This document shows positions 8,034 to 17,424 of a stretch of DNA of 27,319 nucleotides, piece after piece. Within the stretch, counting starts at the first letter, position 1; every line of letters starts with the position of its first letter. The stretch covers positions 1 through 27,319 of the forward strand of contig URLG01000034.1 in assembly GCA_900548535.1 (NCBI GenBank), written 5' to 3'. The translations under genes and the position numbers were made by a program. Under the pieces are notes generated by a model, which saw nothing but the letters and a program-made list of their open reading frames with translations, searched no databases and was not told where the DNA came from. Source of the stretch: Candidatus Segatella intestinihominis. Its GTDB lineage: Bacteria; Bacteroidota; Bacteroidia; Bacteroidales; Bacteroidaceae.

Positions 8034-10718
8034 ATGCAGAATCCATTATCACATATCAAGGACATACTGAGTCTCTGCAACGACGAGGCTGCCAAGTCGC
8101 ACAGCTCAGCTATCAGCGCTGCGCACATCATGCTAGGCTTCCTGAACTCACAGAATAGCGAGATGGGCAAGATCATAGAGCATGCTTGTTCCACCAGTGC
8201 TTACAACGTGCAGAAACTGATTAGGGATGTCATGGAAACTGAAGATATGACAGCTGATCCCGCTCCCGCTGTCAAGAACTTGCCTTTCGACCGAGATGCA
8301 AGTCTCATCATTCGCGACGCTGTGAAGCAGGCTTACATCTATGACAAGTCTGAATATGTGGAGCCAAAGCATGTTTTGCTCGCACTGCTCAAGCACCAAG
8401 AGATGGGACTCGCTCGACTGCTTGCCGACCAAGGCATCACTTACGACGTTATTAAGGACTATCTATACACAGACCCTCAAACTGGTCTGAAACGTGACAA
8501 GGACGGTCATGTCACCCCTCCAACCCCAATCAGCGTGGTTGAGGGCACTGGAGATGAATATGAGGTGACAGACGACTTTGATAACTTGGACGACGAAGAA
8601 CAAGGCGCTAACGGACCTGTCGTAGATGAGATGGGCAATCAGAACGACAACATGCTGGACCCTGACGAGGAGCCGCTCGACTTCAGCAGCAACCAGCCTA
8701 TCAACGACACCCAAAGCCCTCAGCAGAAGAGTCCGAAGAAAAAGAGCAACACTCCTGCCCTCGACAAATATAGCACCGACCTGACCCAGGCGGCAAAGGA
8801 TGGAAAGCTAGACCCTGTAGTGGGCAGAGACAAGGAGATAAAGCGCGTGATGGAAATTCTGGGCAGAAGAAAGAAGAACAACCCAGTGCTCATCGGCGAA
8901 CCAGGTGTGGGCAAGAGTGCCATTGCCGAAGGCTTGGCGCAGCTCATCGTAGAGCAGAAGGCAGCCCCACTCTTCCTCAACAAGCGCATCTTGAGCCTCG
9001 ACATGACAGGCATCGTGGCAGGCACCAAGTATCGTGGCCAATTTGAGGAGCGCATCAAGAGTGTGATCAAAGAACTGGAAAAGAACCGCGACATCATCAT
9101 CTTCATCGACGAGATTCATACCATCATTGGTGCGGGCTCGGGCGAAGGTACGATGGATGCCGCCAACATACTCAAACCAGCCCTGGCTCGTGGCACCATA
9201 CAGTGCATCGGAGCCACCACCCTCGATGAATATCGCAAGAGCATAGAGAAGGATGGCGCCCTGGAGCGCAGATTCCAGAAGGTCATCGTGGACCCTACCA
9301 CTGCCGAGGACACCCTGCTCATCTTGAAGAACATCAAGGGAAGATATGAGAACTTCCATGAGGTGTTCTACACAGAGGAGGCTCTGCAAGCTTGCGTCCG
9401 ACTCACTGAGCGATACATCACCGACCGCTACTTCCCAGACAAGGCTATCGACGTGCTGGATGAAGTAGGTTCGCGCGTACATCTTAATAATGCATCCGTT
9501 CCTCAGGACATCGTGGAGATGAAACAGCAACTCGATGAGTTGATGGCCAAGAAGTCGAGAGCCGTGGCTTGCCAAAACTTTGAGATGGCAGCCACCCTGC
9601 GTGATGCACAGGCTAAGATGGAGAAGAAACTGCAGGAGAGAGAAAGCAATTGGCGCAATGGCGACAGCGGCAACCACGTGCCTGTGGGCGAAGCTGAGAT
9701 AGCTGAAGTGGTGAGCCAGATGGCTGGCGTACCTGTGCAGCGAGTAGCCGAGGGCGAAACAGCCCGACTCAAGAACTTGGGCAATGTGCTCAAGGGTGAG
9801 GTTGTGGGCCAGGACGATGCAGTGGAGAAGATGGTAAAAGCCATCCAGCGCAATCGTCTGGGACTTCGCGACCCTAACCACCCTATCGGCGTATTCATGT
9901 TCCTGGGTCCTACGGGCGTGGGCAAGACCTATCTCGCCAAGAAACTCGCCGAGCAGATGTTTGGCGACAGCAGCGCCATGGTGCGCATAGACATGAGCGA
10001 ATATTCCGAAGGCTTCAACACCTCTCGACTGGTAGGAGCACCTCCGGGCTACGTAGGCTACAACGAAGGCGGACAGCTCACTGAGAAGGTGCGCCGCAAA
10101 CCATATAGCATCGTATTGCTCGACGAAATAGAGAAAGCCAACAGCAAGGTATTCAATATGTTGCTGCAAGTGCTGGACGAAGGAAGACTCACCGACGGCA
10201 ACGGCAGATTGGTAGACTTTCGCAACACTGTGATCATCATGACCTCTAATGCCGGCACACGCCAGCTCAAGGAGTTTGGCAGAGGCATCGGTTTCGGTGC
10301 GGGCAACCTGAGCAGCAACGGCTTGATGACCGAGAGCGACAAGGAGTATGCTCGCAGCGTCATCCAGAAGAGCCTCTCCAAGCAGTTTGCCCCGGAGTTC
10401 CTCAACCGTCTGGACGAAATTATCACCTTCGACCAGTTGAGCATCGACTCCATCAAGCGCATCATCGACATCGAGCTGAAGTCATTGGTAAGCCGCATCG
10501 AGCAGATGGGCTATCACTTCCAGATCACCGATGCCGCCAAGGAGTTTGTGGCTACCAAGGGCTATGACGTGCAGTTTGGTGCCCGCCCACTGAAGCGTGC
10601 CATCCAGACATATATTGAGGACGGCGTATGCCAGCTCTTGTTGGGCGAGGGCCTCAAGCCAGGCGACACCATCACCGTAGGCAAGAGCCGAGGCAAGAAT
10701 GAATTGACATTTAAGTAA
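8034..10718 (+). CDS. clpC: ClpC-type AAA+ unfoldase, ATP-binding subunit of Clp protease
   Basis: Hexameric ATPase that unfolds proteins and feeds them to ClpP in the cytoplasm. The 894-residue protein has an N-terminal Clp repeat domain (about 1-150) and an unusually acidic, low-complexity linker (about 160-245). The first AAA+ domain has Walker A GEPGVGKS at 288-295 and Walker B IIIFIDEIH near 355. A short UVR-like coiled middle domain lies around 500-540. The second AAA+ domain has GPTGVGKT at 625-632. The IGF tripeptide near residue 752 corresponds to the ClpP-docking loop, which supports ClpC/ClpA over the disaggregase ClpB. ATG 8034 is chosen because an earlier start would overlap the promoter. 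It leads a tight run of genes through 17176. Confidence 0.93.
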   Translation: MQNPLSHIKDILSLCNDEAAKSHSSAISAAHIMLGFLNSQNSEMGKIIEHACSTSAYNVQKLIRDVMETEDMTADPAPAVKNLPFDRDASLIIRDAVKQAYIYDKSEYVEPKHVLLALLKHQEMGLARLLADQGITYDVIKDYLYTDPQTGLKRDKDGHVTPPTPISVVEGTGDEYEVTDDFDNLDDEEQGANGPVVDEMGNQNDNMLDPDEEPLDFSSNQPINDTQSPQQKSPKKKSNTPALDKYSTDLTQAAKDGKLDPVVGRDKEIKRVMEILGRRKKNNPVLIGEPGVGKSAIAEGLAQLIVEQKAAPLFLNKRILSLDMTGIVAGTKYRGQFEERIKSVIKELEKNRDIIIFIDEIHTIIGAGSGEGTMDAANILKPALARGTIQCIGATTLDEYRKSIEKDGALERRFQKVIVDPTTAEDTLLILKNIKGRYENFHEVFYTEEALQACVRLTERYITDRYFPDKAIDVLDEVGSRVHLNNASVPQDIVEMKQQLDELMAKKSRAVACQNFEMAATLRDAQAKMEKKLQERESNWRNGDSGNHVPVGEAEIAEVVSQMAGVPVQRVAEGETARLKNLGNVLKGEVVGQDDAVEKMVKAIQRNRLGLRDPNHPIGVFMFLGPTGVGKTYLAKKLAEQMFGDSSAMVRIDMSEYSEGFNTSRLVGAPPGYVGYNEGGQLTEKVRRKPYSIVLLDEIEKANSKVFNMLLQVLDEGRLTDGNGRLVDFRNTVIIMTSNAGTRQLKEFGRGIGFGAGNLSSNGLMTESDKEYARSVIQKSLSKQFAPEFLNRLDEIITFDQLSIDSIKRIIDIELKSLVSRIEQMGYHFQITDAAKEFVATKGYDVQFGARPLKRAIQTYIEDGVCQLLLGEGLKPGDTITVGKSRGKNELTFK

Positions 10719-10752
10719 GCACACATCTTAATATATAGTAAAATATATAGAA

Positions 10753-11292
10753 ATGGATCAGAAAACTAATCCAGAGGTCATCTTTCGAGATGACCTCTAC
10801 CAATATCTCACCAGCCTGGACCGAGTGGACCAGCACCTGCCAGAGGCACCCGACCTGGAGGCGCTCTGGGCAAAAATAGGCGAAAGCTATCTGCCCGATG
10901 CCTTGCGCGAATGGAACCAGTATCCTACCGTGGCTATGGGTTGGATCATGTACGTAGGCATGGCTATGGCCAAGTACTGGGACATGGACTGGGAGCTATA
11001 TAGCAAGGTAGACGACCTATACAAGTATCTGAGAGATCGCATCGACTTCGACCACATGGACGACTATATCTGCGATAAGGTACTGCTCCTGGACAGCAAC
11101 GAGCACCAAGCCCTCACCAAGGTGGTGGCAGAATGCTCAGCCCGCACCGTGTCCAAGCTCACTCACATCGGTTTGCTACCTGGTTCGGAAGAGGCGTTCA
11201 GAGGATTCATTGCCGCCCTTCACCAGATGTATCTGATGGGCATCGCCATCGAACTCAAGGCACTTGGCTACCACATGACCAAAATGGGATAA
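10753..11292 (+). CDS. Conserved-looking hypothetical protein
   Basis: A 179-residue protein I do not recognise. It has no signal peptide. The sequence is acidic and rich in aromatics (WALKIGESY-like N-terminal third, then GWIMYVGMAMAKYWDMDWELY at about 63-83) and predicted mainly helical. A moderately hydrophobic C-terminal stretch (GFIAALHQMYLMGIAIELKA) is more like a buried helix than a membrane span. It starts 34 nt after clpC and stops 11 nt before the S41 protease start, so it is probably translated from the same transcript. Base composition matches its neighbours. No function is proposed. Confidence 0.8.
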   Translation: MDQKTNPEVIFRDDLYQYLTSLDRVDQHLPEAPDLEALWAKIGESYLPDALREWNQYPTVAMGWIMYVGMAMAKYWDMDWELYSKVDDLYKYLRDRIDFDHMDDYICDKVLLLDSNEHQALTKVVAECSARTVSKLTHIGLLPGSEEAFRGFIAALHQMYLMGIAIELKALGYHMTKMG

Positions 11293-11303
11293 TATCAAAC
11301 ATA

Positions 11304-14300
11304 ATGAAGAAATATTTACTGACTGCTGCCCTCATGGCAAGCCTGATGACAGCCCAAGCACAGCAGCATCCACTCTGGATGCGCTATCCAGCCATCTCAC
11401 CTGATGGCACTACCATCGCCTTCACCTATAAAGGCGACCTCTACAGTGTACCCGTAAGTGGCGGATTGGCTAAGCAGCTGACCACCAACAGCGCCTACGA
11501 CTCTCACTCTATCTGGAGTCCCGACGGCAAGAAGATTGCGTTTGAGTCAGACCGTGAAGGAAGTCTCGACATCTATGTGATGGACGCACAGGGCGGCACT
11601 CCTACCCGACTCACCACCAATAGTGGCACGGAGGAGCCTATTGCCTTCGCCGACAATGACCACGTGCTCTTCTCGGCTAGCATCATGCCTACCGCCCAGA
11701 GCATCATCTTTGCCGGCAACACCTTCCCACAGGTATACAAGGTTAGCACCCAGGGAGGCAGAGCCGAGCTCTATTCCACCCTGCCTATGGAAGACATCAG
11801 CATCTCCCAGAAGGGCGATGTGCTCTACCATGACAAGAAGGGATACGAGGACCCTTGGCGCAAGCACCATCAGTCTCCTATCGCCCGCGACATCTGGCTG
11901 GAGAGCAAGGGCAAGTTTACCAAGCAAACCACCTTTGCTGGCGAAGACCGCACACCAGTGTGGGCAGCCAATCAGCAGTCTTTCTACTATCTAAGCGAAC
12001 AAGACGGCACATTCAATATCTACCATCGTTCACTCAATGGAGCTGACGACCAGCAGATTACCCACCACAAGGGCAATCCTGTACGTTTCCTCACCGCCTC
12101 TAGCAACGACCTGCTCTGCTACGGCTACGATGGCGAGATATACACCGTAAAGCAAGGCACCGAACCACAGAAAGTAAACATCACGATCACTACAGATAAT
12201 GACACTCGCGACTTGATACGCAGCATCAAGCGTTCGGGTGCCACCGAGATATCATTGTCTCCTGACGCCAAGGAGGTAGCATTCATCATGCATGGCGATG
12301 TATATGTCACATCTACCCAGTATGCCACCACCAAGCGCATCACCGACACACCGGAGCAGGAGCGCGAGGTATGCTTCTCTCCTGACGGCAGAGCCTTGGT
12401 CTATGCATCAGAGCGCAATGGCTGCTGGCAGATATACCAGGCTAAGATCAAGAACGAGAAGGAGAAGCAGTTTGCCTATGCCACAGACATCGAGGAGGAG
12501 CATATCGTAAACACAGGCATCACCTCCCAGTATCCACAGTACAGCCCAGACGGCAAGGAAGTGGCATTCTTCGAAGACCGTGCCACCCTGCGCATCGTCA
12601 ATCTGAAGAGCAAGCAGATACGCACCGTGCTCGATGGCAAGTACAACTACTCTTACAGCGATGGCGACATCTGGTTTGAATGGAGCCCAGACAGCAAGTG
12701 GCTCTTGAGCAGCTACATAGGCACTGGCGGCTGGAATAATACCGACATAGCCCTCGTCAAGGCAGATGGCAAGGAGATACACAATCTCACCAACTCTGGC
12801 TATAGCGACAGCAATGGCAAATGGGTGCTCGGCGGCAAGGCTATGCTCTTTGCCAGCGACCGCGCCGGCTACCGCAGTCACGGTAGTTGGGGTGCGGAGG
12901 ATGATGCCTACCTGATGTTCTTCGACCTCGATGCCTACAACCGCTTCAACATGAGCAAGGAAGAGATAGAGGTGGCTGATGCCAACAAGGACGAGAAGGA
13001 AAAGAAGGAGGACGAGAAGAAGGAAGAAAAGCTGAAGAAGGCTGACGAGAAGGAGAAGAAGACCGGCAAGATAGAAGTAGCCAAGGTGGAACCACTGGAG
13101 CTAGACATCGACAACTGCCGTGACCGCATCGTGCGCCTCACTGTCAACTCATCCAACATGGGCGATGCCATCCTCTCCAAAGATGGTGATAAGGTTTACT
13201 ATCAGGCAGCCTTTGAGAGTGGCTACGACCTCTGGAGCAGAGACTTGAAGGATGGTTCTACCAAGCTGATTCTCAAAGATGTAGGCTATGGTAGTTTCCA
13301 GGCAGACAAGGACATCAAGAACCTCTTCCTCTGCAATGGCTACAGCATCAAGAAGGTAGACCTCTCCAACAATAGCACCAAGGCAGTGGACTTCGAAGCA
13401 AACTTCAACTACAAGCCTGCGGCAGAGCGCCAATACCTCTTCGACCATATCTGGCGACAGGTAAAGGACAAGTTCTACGATCCAAAGCTTCATGGCGTGG
13501 ATTGGGAAGGCTATCGCAAGACCTACGAGAAGTTCCTGCCTTACATCAACAACAACTATGACTTCAAGGAGATGCTCAGCGAGATGCTGGGCGAGCTCAA
13601 CGCCTCTCATACTGGAGCAAGATTCCGTCCTGCGGGTGCTACCCTACAGACGGCTCAGCTCGGTGCCTTCTTCGACCCTAGCTACACAGGCGATGGCTTG
13701 AAGATCCAGGAGATTATCAAGCGTGGTCCTTTCGCTGTGAAGAAGACCGACGTCACCCCTGGTTGCATCATCGAGAGCATAGACGGCGAACCTATCAAGG
13801 CAGGTATGGACTATTATCCTCTGCTCGATGGCAAGGCTGGCAAGAATGTGCGCCTCGGCATCAAGACAGCCAAGGGCAAGAAGATGGACGTAACCATCAA
13901 GGCAATCACGCAGGGCGAACTCACCGAGTTGCTCTACAAGCGATGGGTAGACAGAAACCGTCAGTTGGTGGACAGCCTCTCCGGTGGTCGCTTGGCTTAT
14001 GTCCATGTACAGGCGATGAACAGTCCTAGTTTCCGCACCGTATATAGCGAACTCTTGAGCGACAAGAACCGCAATCGCGAAGCTGCCATCGTAGACGAGC
14101 GCCACAATGGTGGTGGTTGGTTGCACGATGACCTCTGCACCTTGCTCAGCGGCAAGCAGTATCAGGAGTTTGTGCCTCACGGTAAGGTAGTTGGCCATGA
14201 TCCGTTCAACAAATGGGTGAAGCCATCATGCGTCATGATTTGCGAGGATGACTACAGTAATGGCCACGGATTCCCATGGGTATACAAGGAGTTGGGCATC

Positions 14301-14555
14301 GGCAAGTTGATAGGTACCCCAGTGGCTGGTACGATGACTGCAGTATGGTGGGAGACTTTGATGGACCGCTCATTGGTATTCGGTATCCCTCAGGTAGGTT
14401 GCCGAGACATGAGAGGCGTCTTTAATGAAAACACCCAGCTCAATCCGGACGTAGAGGTATACAACACACCAGAAGATTTCATCAATGGCCACGATGCCCA
14501 GTTGGAGCGTGCGGTCAAGGTGATGCTTCAGTCACTCGACAATAAGAAAAAATAA
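11304..14555 (+). CDS. Exported tricorn-like S41 peptidase with beta-propeller
   Basis: A 1083-residue exported serine protease resembling tricorn protease. The signal peptide is MKKYLLTAALMASLMTAQAQ. A WD40/PD40-type propeller covers about 25-540 (repeated ISPDGTTIAF, SPDGKKIAF, SPDGRALVY, SPDGKEVAF motifs). A strikingly Lys/Glu-rich linker is at about 552-595, followed by a second short propeller region, then PDZ-like and S41 domains. By comparison with tricorn, catalytic candidates are His769 (ASHTGAR), Ser985 (DDYSNGHG) and Glu1042 (FNENTQLNPDVE). The longer open frame upstream overlaps the preceding gene and lacks a signal sequence, so ATG 11304 is the start. It may degrade peptides in the periplasm (inference). 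Confidence 0.93.
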   Translation: MKKYLLTAALMASLMTAQAQQHPLWMRYPAISPDGTTIAFTYKGDLYSVPVSGGLAKQLTTNSAYDSHSIWSPDGKKIAFESDREGSLDIYVMDAQGGTPTRLTTNSGTEEPIAFADNDHVLFSASIMPTAQSIIFAGNTFPQVYKVSTQGGRAELYSTLPMEDISISQKGDVLYHDKKGYEDPWRKHHQSPIARDIWLESKGKFTKQTTFAGEDRTPVWAANQQSFYYLSEQDGTFNIYHRSLNGADDQQITHHKGNPVRFLTASSNDLLCYGYDGEIYTVKQGTEPQKVNITITTDNDTRDLIRSIKRSGATEISLSPDAKEVAFIMHGDVYVTSTQYATTKRITDTPEQEREVCFSPDGRALVYASERNGCWQIYQAKIKNEKEKQFAYATDIEEEHIVNTGITSQYPQYSPDGKEVAFFEDRATLRIVNLKSKQIRTVLDGKYNYSYSDGDIWFEWSPDSKWLLSSYIGTGGWNNTDIALVKADGKEIHNLTNSGYSDSNGKWVLGGKAMLFASDRAGYRSHGSWGAEDDAYLMFFDLDAYNRFNMSKEEIEVADANKDEKEKKEDEKKEEKLKKADEKEKKTGKIEVAKVEPLELDIDNCRDRIVRLTVNSSNMGDAILSKDGDKVYYQAAFESGYDLWSRDLKDGSTKLILKDVGYGSFQADKDIKNLFLCNGYSIKKVDLSNNSTKAVDFEANFNYKPAAERQYLFDHIWRQVKDKFYDPKLHGVDWEGYRKTYEKFLPYINNNYDFKEMLSEMLGELNASHTGARFRPAGATLQTAQLGAFFDPSYTGDGLKIQEIIKRGPFAVKKTDVTPGCIIESIDGEPIKAGMDYYPLLDGKAGKNVRLGIKTAKGKKMDVTIKAITQGELTELLYKRWVDRNRQLVDSLSGGRLAYVHVQAMNSPSFRTVYSELLSDKNRNREAAIVDERHNGGGWLHDDLCTLLSGKQYQEFVPHGKVVGHDPFNKWVKPSCVMICEDDYSNGHGFPWVYKELGIGKLIGTPVAGTMTAVWWETLMDRSLVFGIPQVGCRDMRGVFNENTQLNPDVEVYNTPEDFINGHDAQLERAVKVMLQSLDNKKK

Positions 14556-14572
14556 CAAAATAGCATAAATAA

Positions 14573-17176
14573 ATGAAGAAATATATAGTCCTAGTATTAT
14601 TGATGATATTCAGTATCGGTTCGGCAAGTGCCCAGACATCTAGCATGACCGACGACCAAGTGATGCGCCTTGTGGTCAAGGAGCATGAGCGCGGCACGTC
14701 CAATGCCCAGATAGTGACCAAGCTGATGCAGCAAGGTGTAGACATCTCGCAGATTCGAAGAGTTCGCAACAAGTATGAGCGACAGATGAAGCAAGGTGGC
14801 GTAGCTGGTGCCTCGGAAGAGGTAGCGAGCAAGGACGCTACCCGCCTGCGCACCAATAATGGCAAGACTCGTGAAGACTATGGCAAGGGCATCGACGAGA
14901 AGGCTGAAAACTATAGCAACTATCGCGTGAAGGCTAAGAAAGACAAGGACTATAAGCACACCTATGATGAGGATGATGAAGAGTTCATGGACTTCCAGGA
15001 CGAGATGGACGGCTTGATTCCAGATACTGCCATGATGATCAAGCGTCTCTTGGCGGAGCGTGAGATGAAACGCAAGAAGGTATTCGGCCGTGACATCTTC
15101 AACAACAAGGAACTGAGCTTTGAGCCCAACATGAATATCGCCACCCCACAAAACTATCGCTTGGGACCTGGCGATGCCGTCATCATCGACATCTATGGTG
15201 CATCTCAAAAGACCATCCAGAGCATCGTATCTCCCGATGGCGAAGTCACCATCGAGGGCTATGGACCCGTGAATGTGAGTGGTCTCACCGTGGCTCAAGC
15301 CAACGCCCGTCTGCGCAGCACCTTGGGCAGTCGCTATCGTTCGAGCCGCATTAAGCTCACTGTGGGTCAGACCAAGACCATCATGGTCAATGTGATGGGC
15401 GAAGTAAAGGCACCGGGCACCTATACCCTCTCTGCCTTTGCCACCGTGTTCCATGCACTCTATATGGCAGGCGGCACCAACGACCTCGGTACCTTGCGTA
15501 ACATAAAGGTATATCGCAACAACCGACTCGTCACCGTAGTCGACATCTATGATTACATCCTCAATGGCAAGCTGACGGGCAATGTTCGCCTTACCGACAA
15601 TGATGTCATCGTAGTAGGACCATACGATTGCCTCGTCACCATCACGGGCAAGGTGAAGCGCCCTATGATCTATGAGATGAAGAAGAACGAGAGCGTCAAC
15701 TCCCTGCTCAAGTACTCAGGCGGATTCACGGGCGATGCCTACAAGAAGTCAGTCCGTGTGAACCGCAAGACAGGCAGAGAACGTTCGGTATACAATGTAG
15801 AGGAGTTCGACTTCTCTAGTTTCCGTATCGACGATGGCGACTCTGTAAGCGTAGACAGCATTCTGCCTCGCTACGCCAACACCGTAGAGGTAAAGGGAGC
15901 CGTGTTCCGACCAGGCATGTACAACATCGGCGACCAGATCAATAGCGTTCGCACCTTGGTAGAGCATGCCGAGGGACTCACCGAAGATGCCTTCACAGCC
16001 CGCGCCGTGATGCATCGCATGAAGAGCGACCGCAACCTGGAAGTCATCAGCGTCGACATCGCAGGCATTCTGGCAGGCACATCCCCTGACATCCCACTCA
16101 AGGAGAATGATGTCCTCTTCATCCCTACCCGTCAGGACAAGATGACTGAGCGCACCATCACCATCCGTGGCGAGGTGCAATATCCAGGTACTTATCTCTA
16201 TGCCGAGCATGAAACCATCGAAGACTTCGTGCTCCAGGCAGGCGGACTCACCGACAAGGCATCTACCATCAATGTCCTCGTGAGCCGCCGCGTCAATGAT
16301 ACCAAGGCTACCAAACCAGATAGCATCATCGCCAAGACCTATACCCTATCCCTGAAGGATGGGTTTGTGATAGATGGCAAGCCAGGCTTCGAGTTGATGC
16401 CATACGATGAGGTAAGCATTCGCAAGAGCCCAGCCTACACCGAGCAGCAGAATGTGGAGATAGAGGGCGAGGTACTCTTCGGAGGCACCTACACCCTGAG
16501 TCGCCGCAACTCCCGCCTCAGCGACCTCTTCCAGAAGGCAGGCGGCGGCACCGACCAAGCCTATATCAAGGGAGCCCGCCTGATGCGCAAGGCAAACGAG
16601 GCAGAGAAAGCAAGAATGGAAGCCGTGCTCAAGATGCAGCGTGAGCAACAGCAGAAGAATCTCCTCCAGTTAGCAGCCAGCAGCAACAATGCCAGCGCCA
16701 TCACCCAGACAGCGAAGGATGCCAAGGACGCTGATCTTCAGAAGTTCAATGTCCCAGACGAATATCCTGTAGGTATCGACCTAGCCGAGGCTCTGAAGCA
16801 TCCAGGCAGCGACGCCGACATGATACTGCGTGAGGGCGATCGCCTGATAGTGCCACAATACAACAGCACTGTGAAGATCAATGGAGCCGTGATGTACGCC
16901 AACACCGTAGCCTACGAGAAGGGCAAGAGCATCTCTCGCTACATCGACGAGGCAGGTGGTTTTGCCAGTGATGCCAACAAGAGCAAGGCATACATCATCT
17001 ACATGAACGGCAAGGTTGCCAAGGTAGGCCACGGAGCCAAGGTTCAGCCCGGCTGCGAGATAGTCATCCCAGCCAAGATGAAGCGCAAGATGACCGCCGC
17101 CGAAATGATGAGTATGGGCAGCAGCATGTCGAGCATCGCCGCCATGATTGCCACCATCGCCAATCTGAGTAAGTAA
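14573..17176 (+). CDS. Wza-like polysaccharide export outer-membrane protein with six SLBB-type repeats
   Basis: Probable outer-membrane component for surface polysaccharide export. The 867 residues start with a signal peptide (MKKYIVLVLLMIFSIGSASAQ). A helical charged region follows (about 25-190), then the poly-export domain from YRLGPGDAVIIDIYG near 195. SLBB-type units start near 273 (VMGEVKAPGTY), 357 (ITGKVKRP), 440 (VKGAVFRPG), 529 (IRGEVQYPG), 628 (IEGEVLFGG) and 769 (INGAVMYAN). A Gln/Lys/Glu coiled-coil-like insert sits at about 680-720 between the fifth and sixth units. No lipobox cysteine is seen. It starts 17 nt after the S41 protease, but functionally belongs with the polysaccharide locus downstream. 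Composition matches the housekeeping side. Confidence 0.92.
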   Translation: MKKYIVLVLLMIFSIGSASAQTSSMTDDQVMRLVVKEHERGTSNAQIVTKLMQQGVDISQIRRVRNKYERQMKQGGVAGASEEVASKDATRLRTNNGKTREDYGKGIDEKAENYSNYRVKAKKDKDYKHTYDEDDEEFMDFQDEMDGLIPDTAMMIKRLLAEREMKRKKVFGRDIFNNKELSFEPNMNIATPQNYRLGPGDAVIIDIYGASQKTIQSIVSPDGEVTIEGYGPVNVSGLTVAQANARLRSTLGSRYRSSRIKLTVGQTKTIMVNVMGEVKAPGTYTLSAFATVFHALYMAGGTNDLGTLRNIKVYRNNRLVTVVDIYDYILNGKLTGNVRLTDNDVIVVGPYDCLVTITGKVKRPMIYEMKKNESVNSLLKYSGGFTGDAYKKSVRVNRKTGRERSVYNVEEFDFSSFRIDDGDSVSVDSILPRYANTVEVKGAVFRPGMYNIGDQINSVRTLVEHAEGLTEDAFTARAVMHRMKSDRNLEVISVDIAGILAGTSPDIPLKENDVLFIPTRQDKMTERTITIRGEVQYPGTYLYAEHETIEDFVLQAGGLTDKASTINVLVSRRVNDTKATKPDSIIAKTYTLSLKDGFVIDGKPGFELMPYDEVSIRKSPAYTEQQNVEIEGEVLFGGTYTLSRRNSRLSDLFQKAGGGTDQAYIKGARLMRKANEAEKARMEAVLKMQREQQQKNLLQLAASSNNASAITQTAKDAKDADLQKFNVPDEYPVGIDLAEALKHPGSDADMILREGDRLIVPQYNSTVKINGAVMYANTVAYEKGKSISRYIDEAGGFASDANKSKAYIIYMNGKVAKVGHGAKVQPGCEIVIPAKMKRKMTAAEMMSMGSSMSSIAAMIATIANLSK

Positions 17177-17258
17177 AAAACATCCGTCTCTGCAATCTCA
17201 GATTTGACAGGCATGTCAGAAGAAGTAAATAGGTACAAATAATAAATACACTCAACTT

Positions 17259-17303
17259 AATAAGCATGTATGGCTAATCTTCATTACCCCATACATGCTT
17301 ATT
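17259..17303 (+). terminator. Perfect inverted repeat, possible terminator
   Basis: AATAAGCATGTATGG (17259-17273) is the exact reverse complement of CCATACATGCTTATT (17289-17303), a 15-bp stem. It is not followed by a clean T-run (CCCTTTC), so termination is less certain than for the others. It lies in the 248-bp gap between the export gene and the flippase. Confidence 0.55.
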
Positions 17304-17374
17304 CCCTTTCATCCCCCCTATTCCCCATTATTTTTCCATTTCCTTCACATTTTAGACAATAAAACCAAGAAAAG

Positions 17375-17406
17375 TTTGTTTATATTAAAAGAAAGTAGTA
17401 ATTTTG
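17375..17406 (+). promoter_or_regulatory. Promoter of the polysaccharide locus
   Basis: TTTG (17375-17378), 20-bp spacer, then TAATTTTG (17399-17406). It is nearly duplicated at 18808-18840. The predicted transcript start is about 10-15 nt before the ATG at 17425, so the leader is very short. Confidence 0.82.
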
Positions 17407-17424
17407 AAGAAAAGAAAACAAGTA

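Noticed and set aside
8808..10169. 453-codon open frame on the minus strand
   Set aside because: It lies wholly antisense to the well-supported clpC gene and its translation has no domain pattern; it is a by-product of clpC codon use.
11133..11303. Extended N-terminus for the S41 protease
   Set aside because: It overlaps the hypothetical gene out of frame and would bury the clear signal peptide that starts at 11304.
14597..15454. 285-codon open frame on the minus strand
   Set aside because: Antisense to the Wza-like export gene, with His/Leu-rich translation and no recognisable motif.
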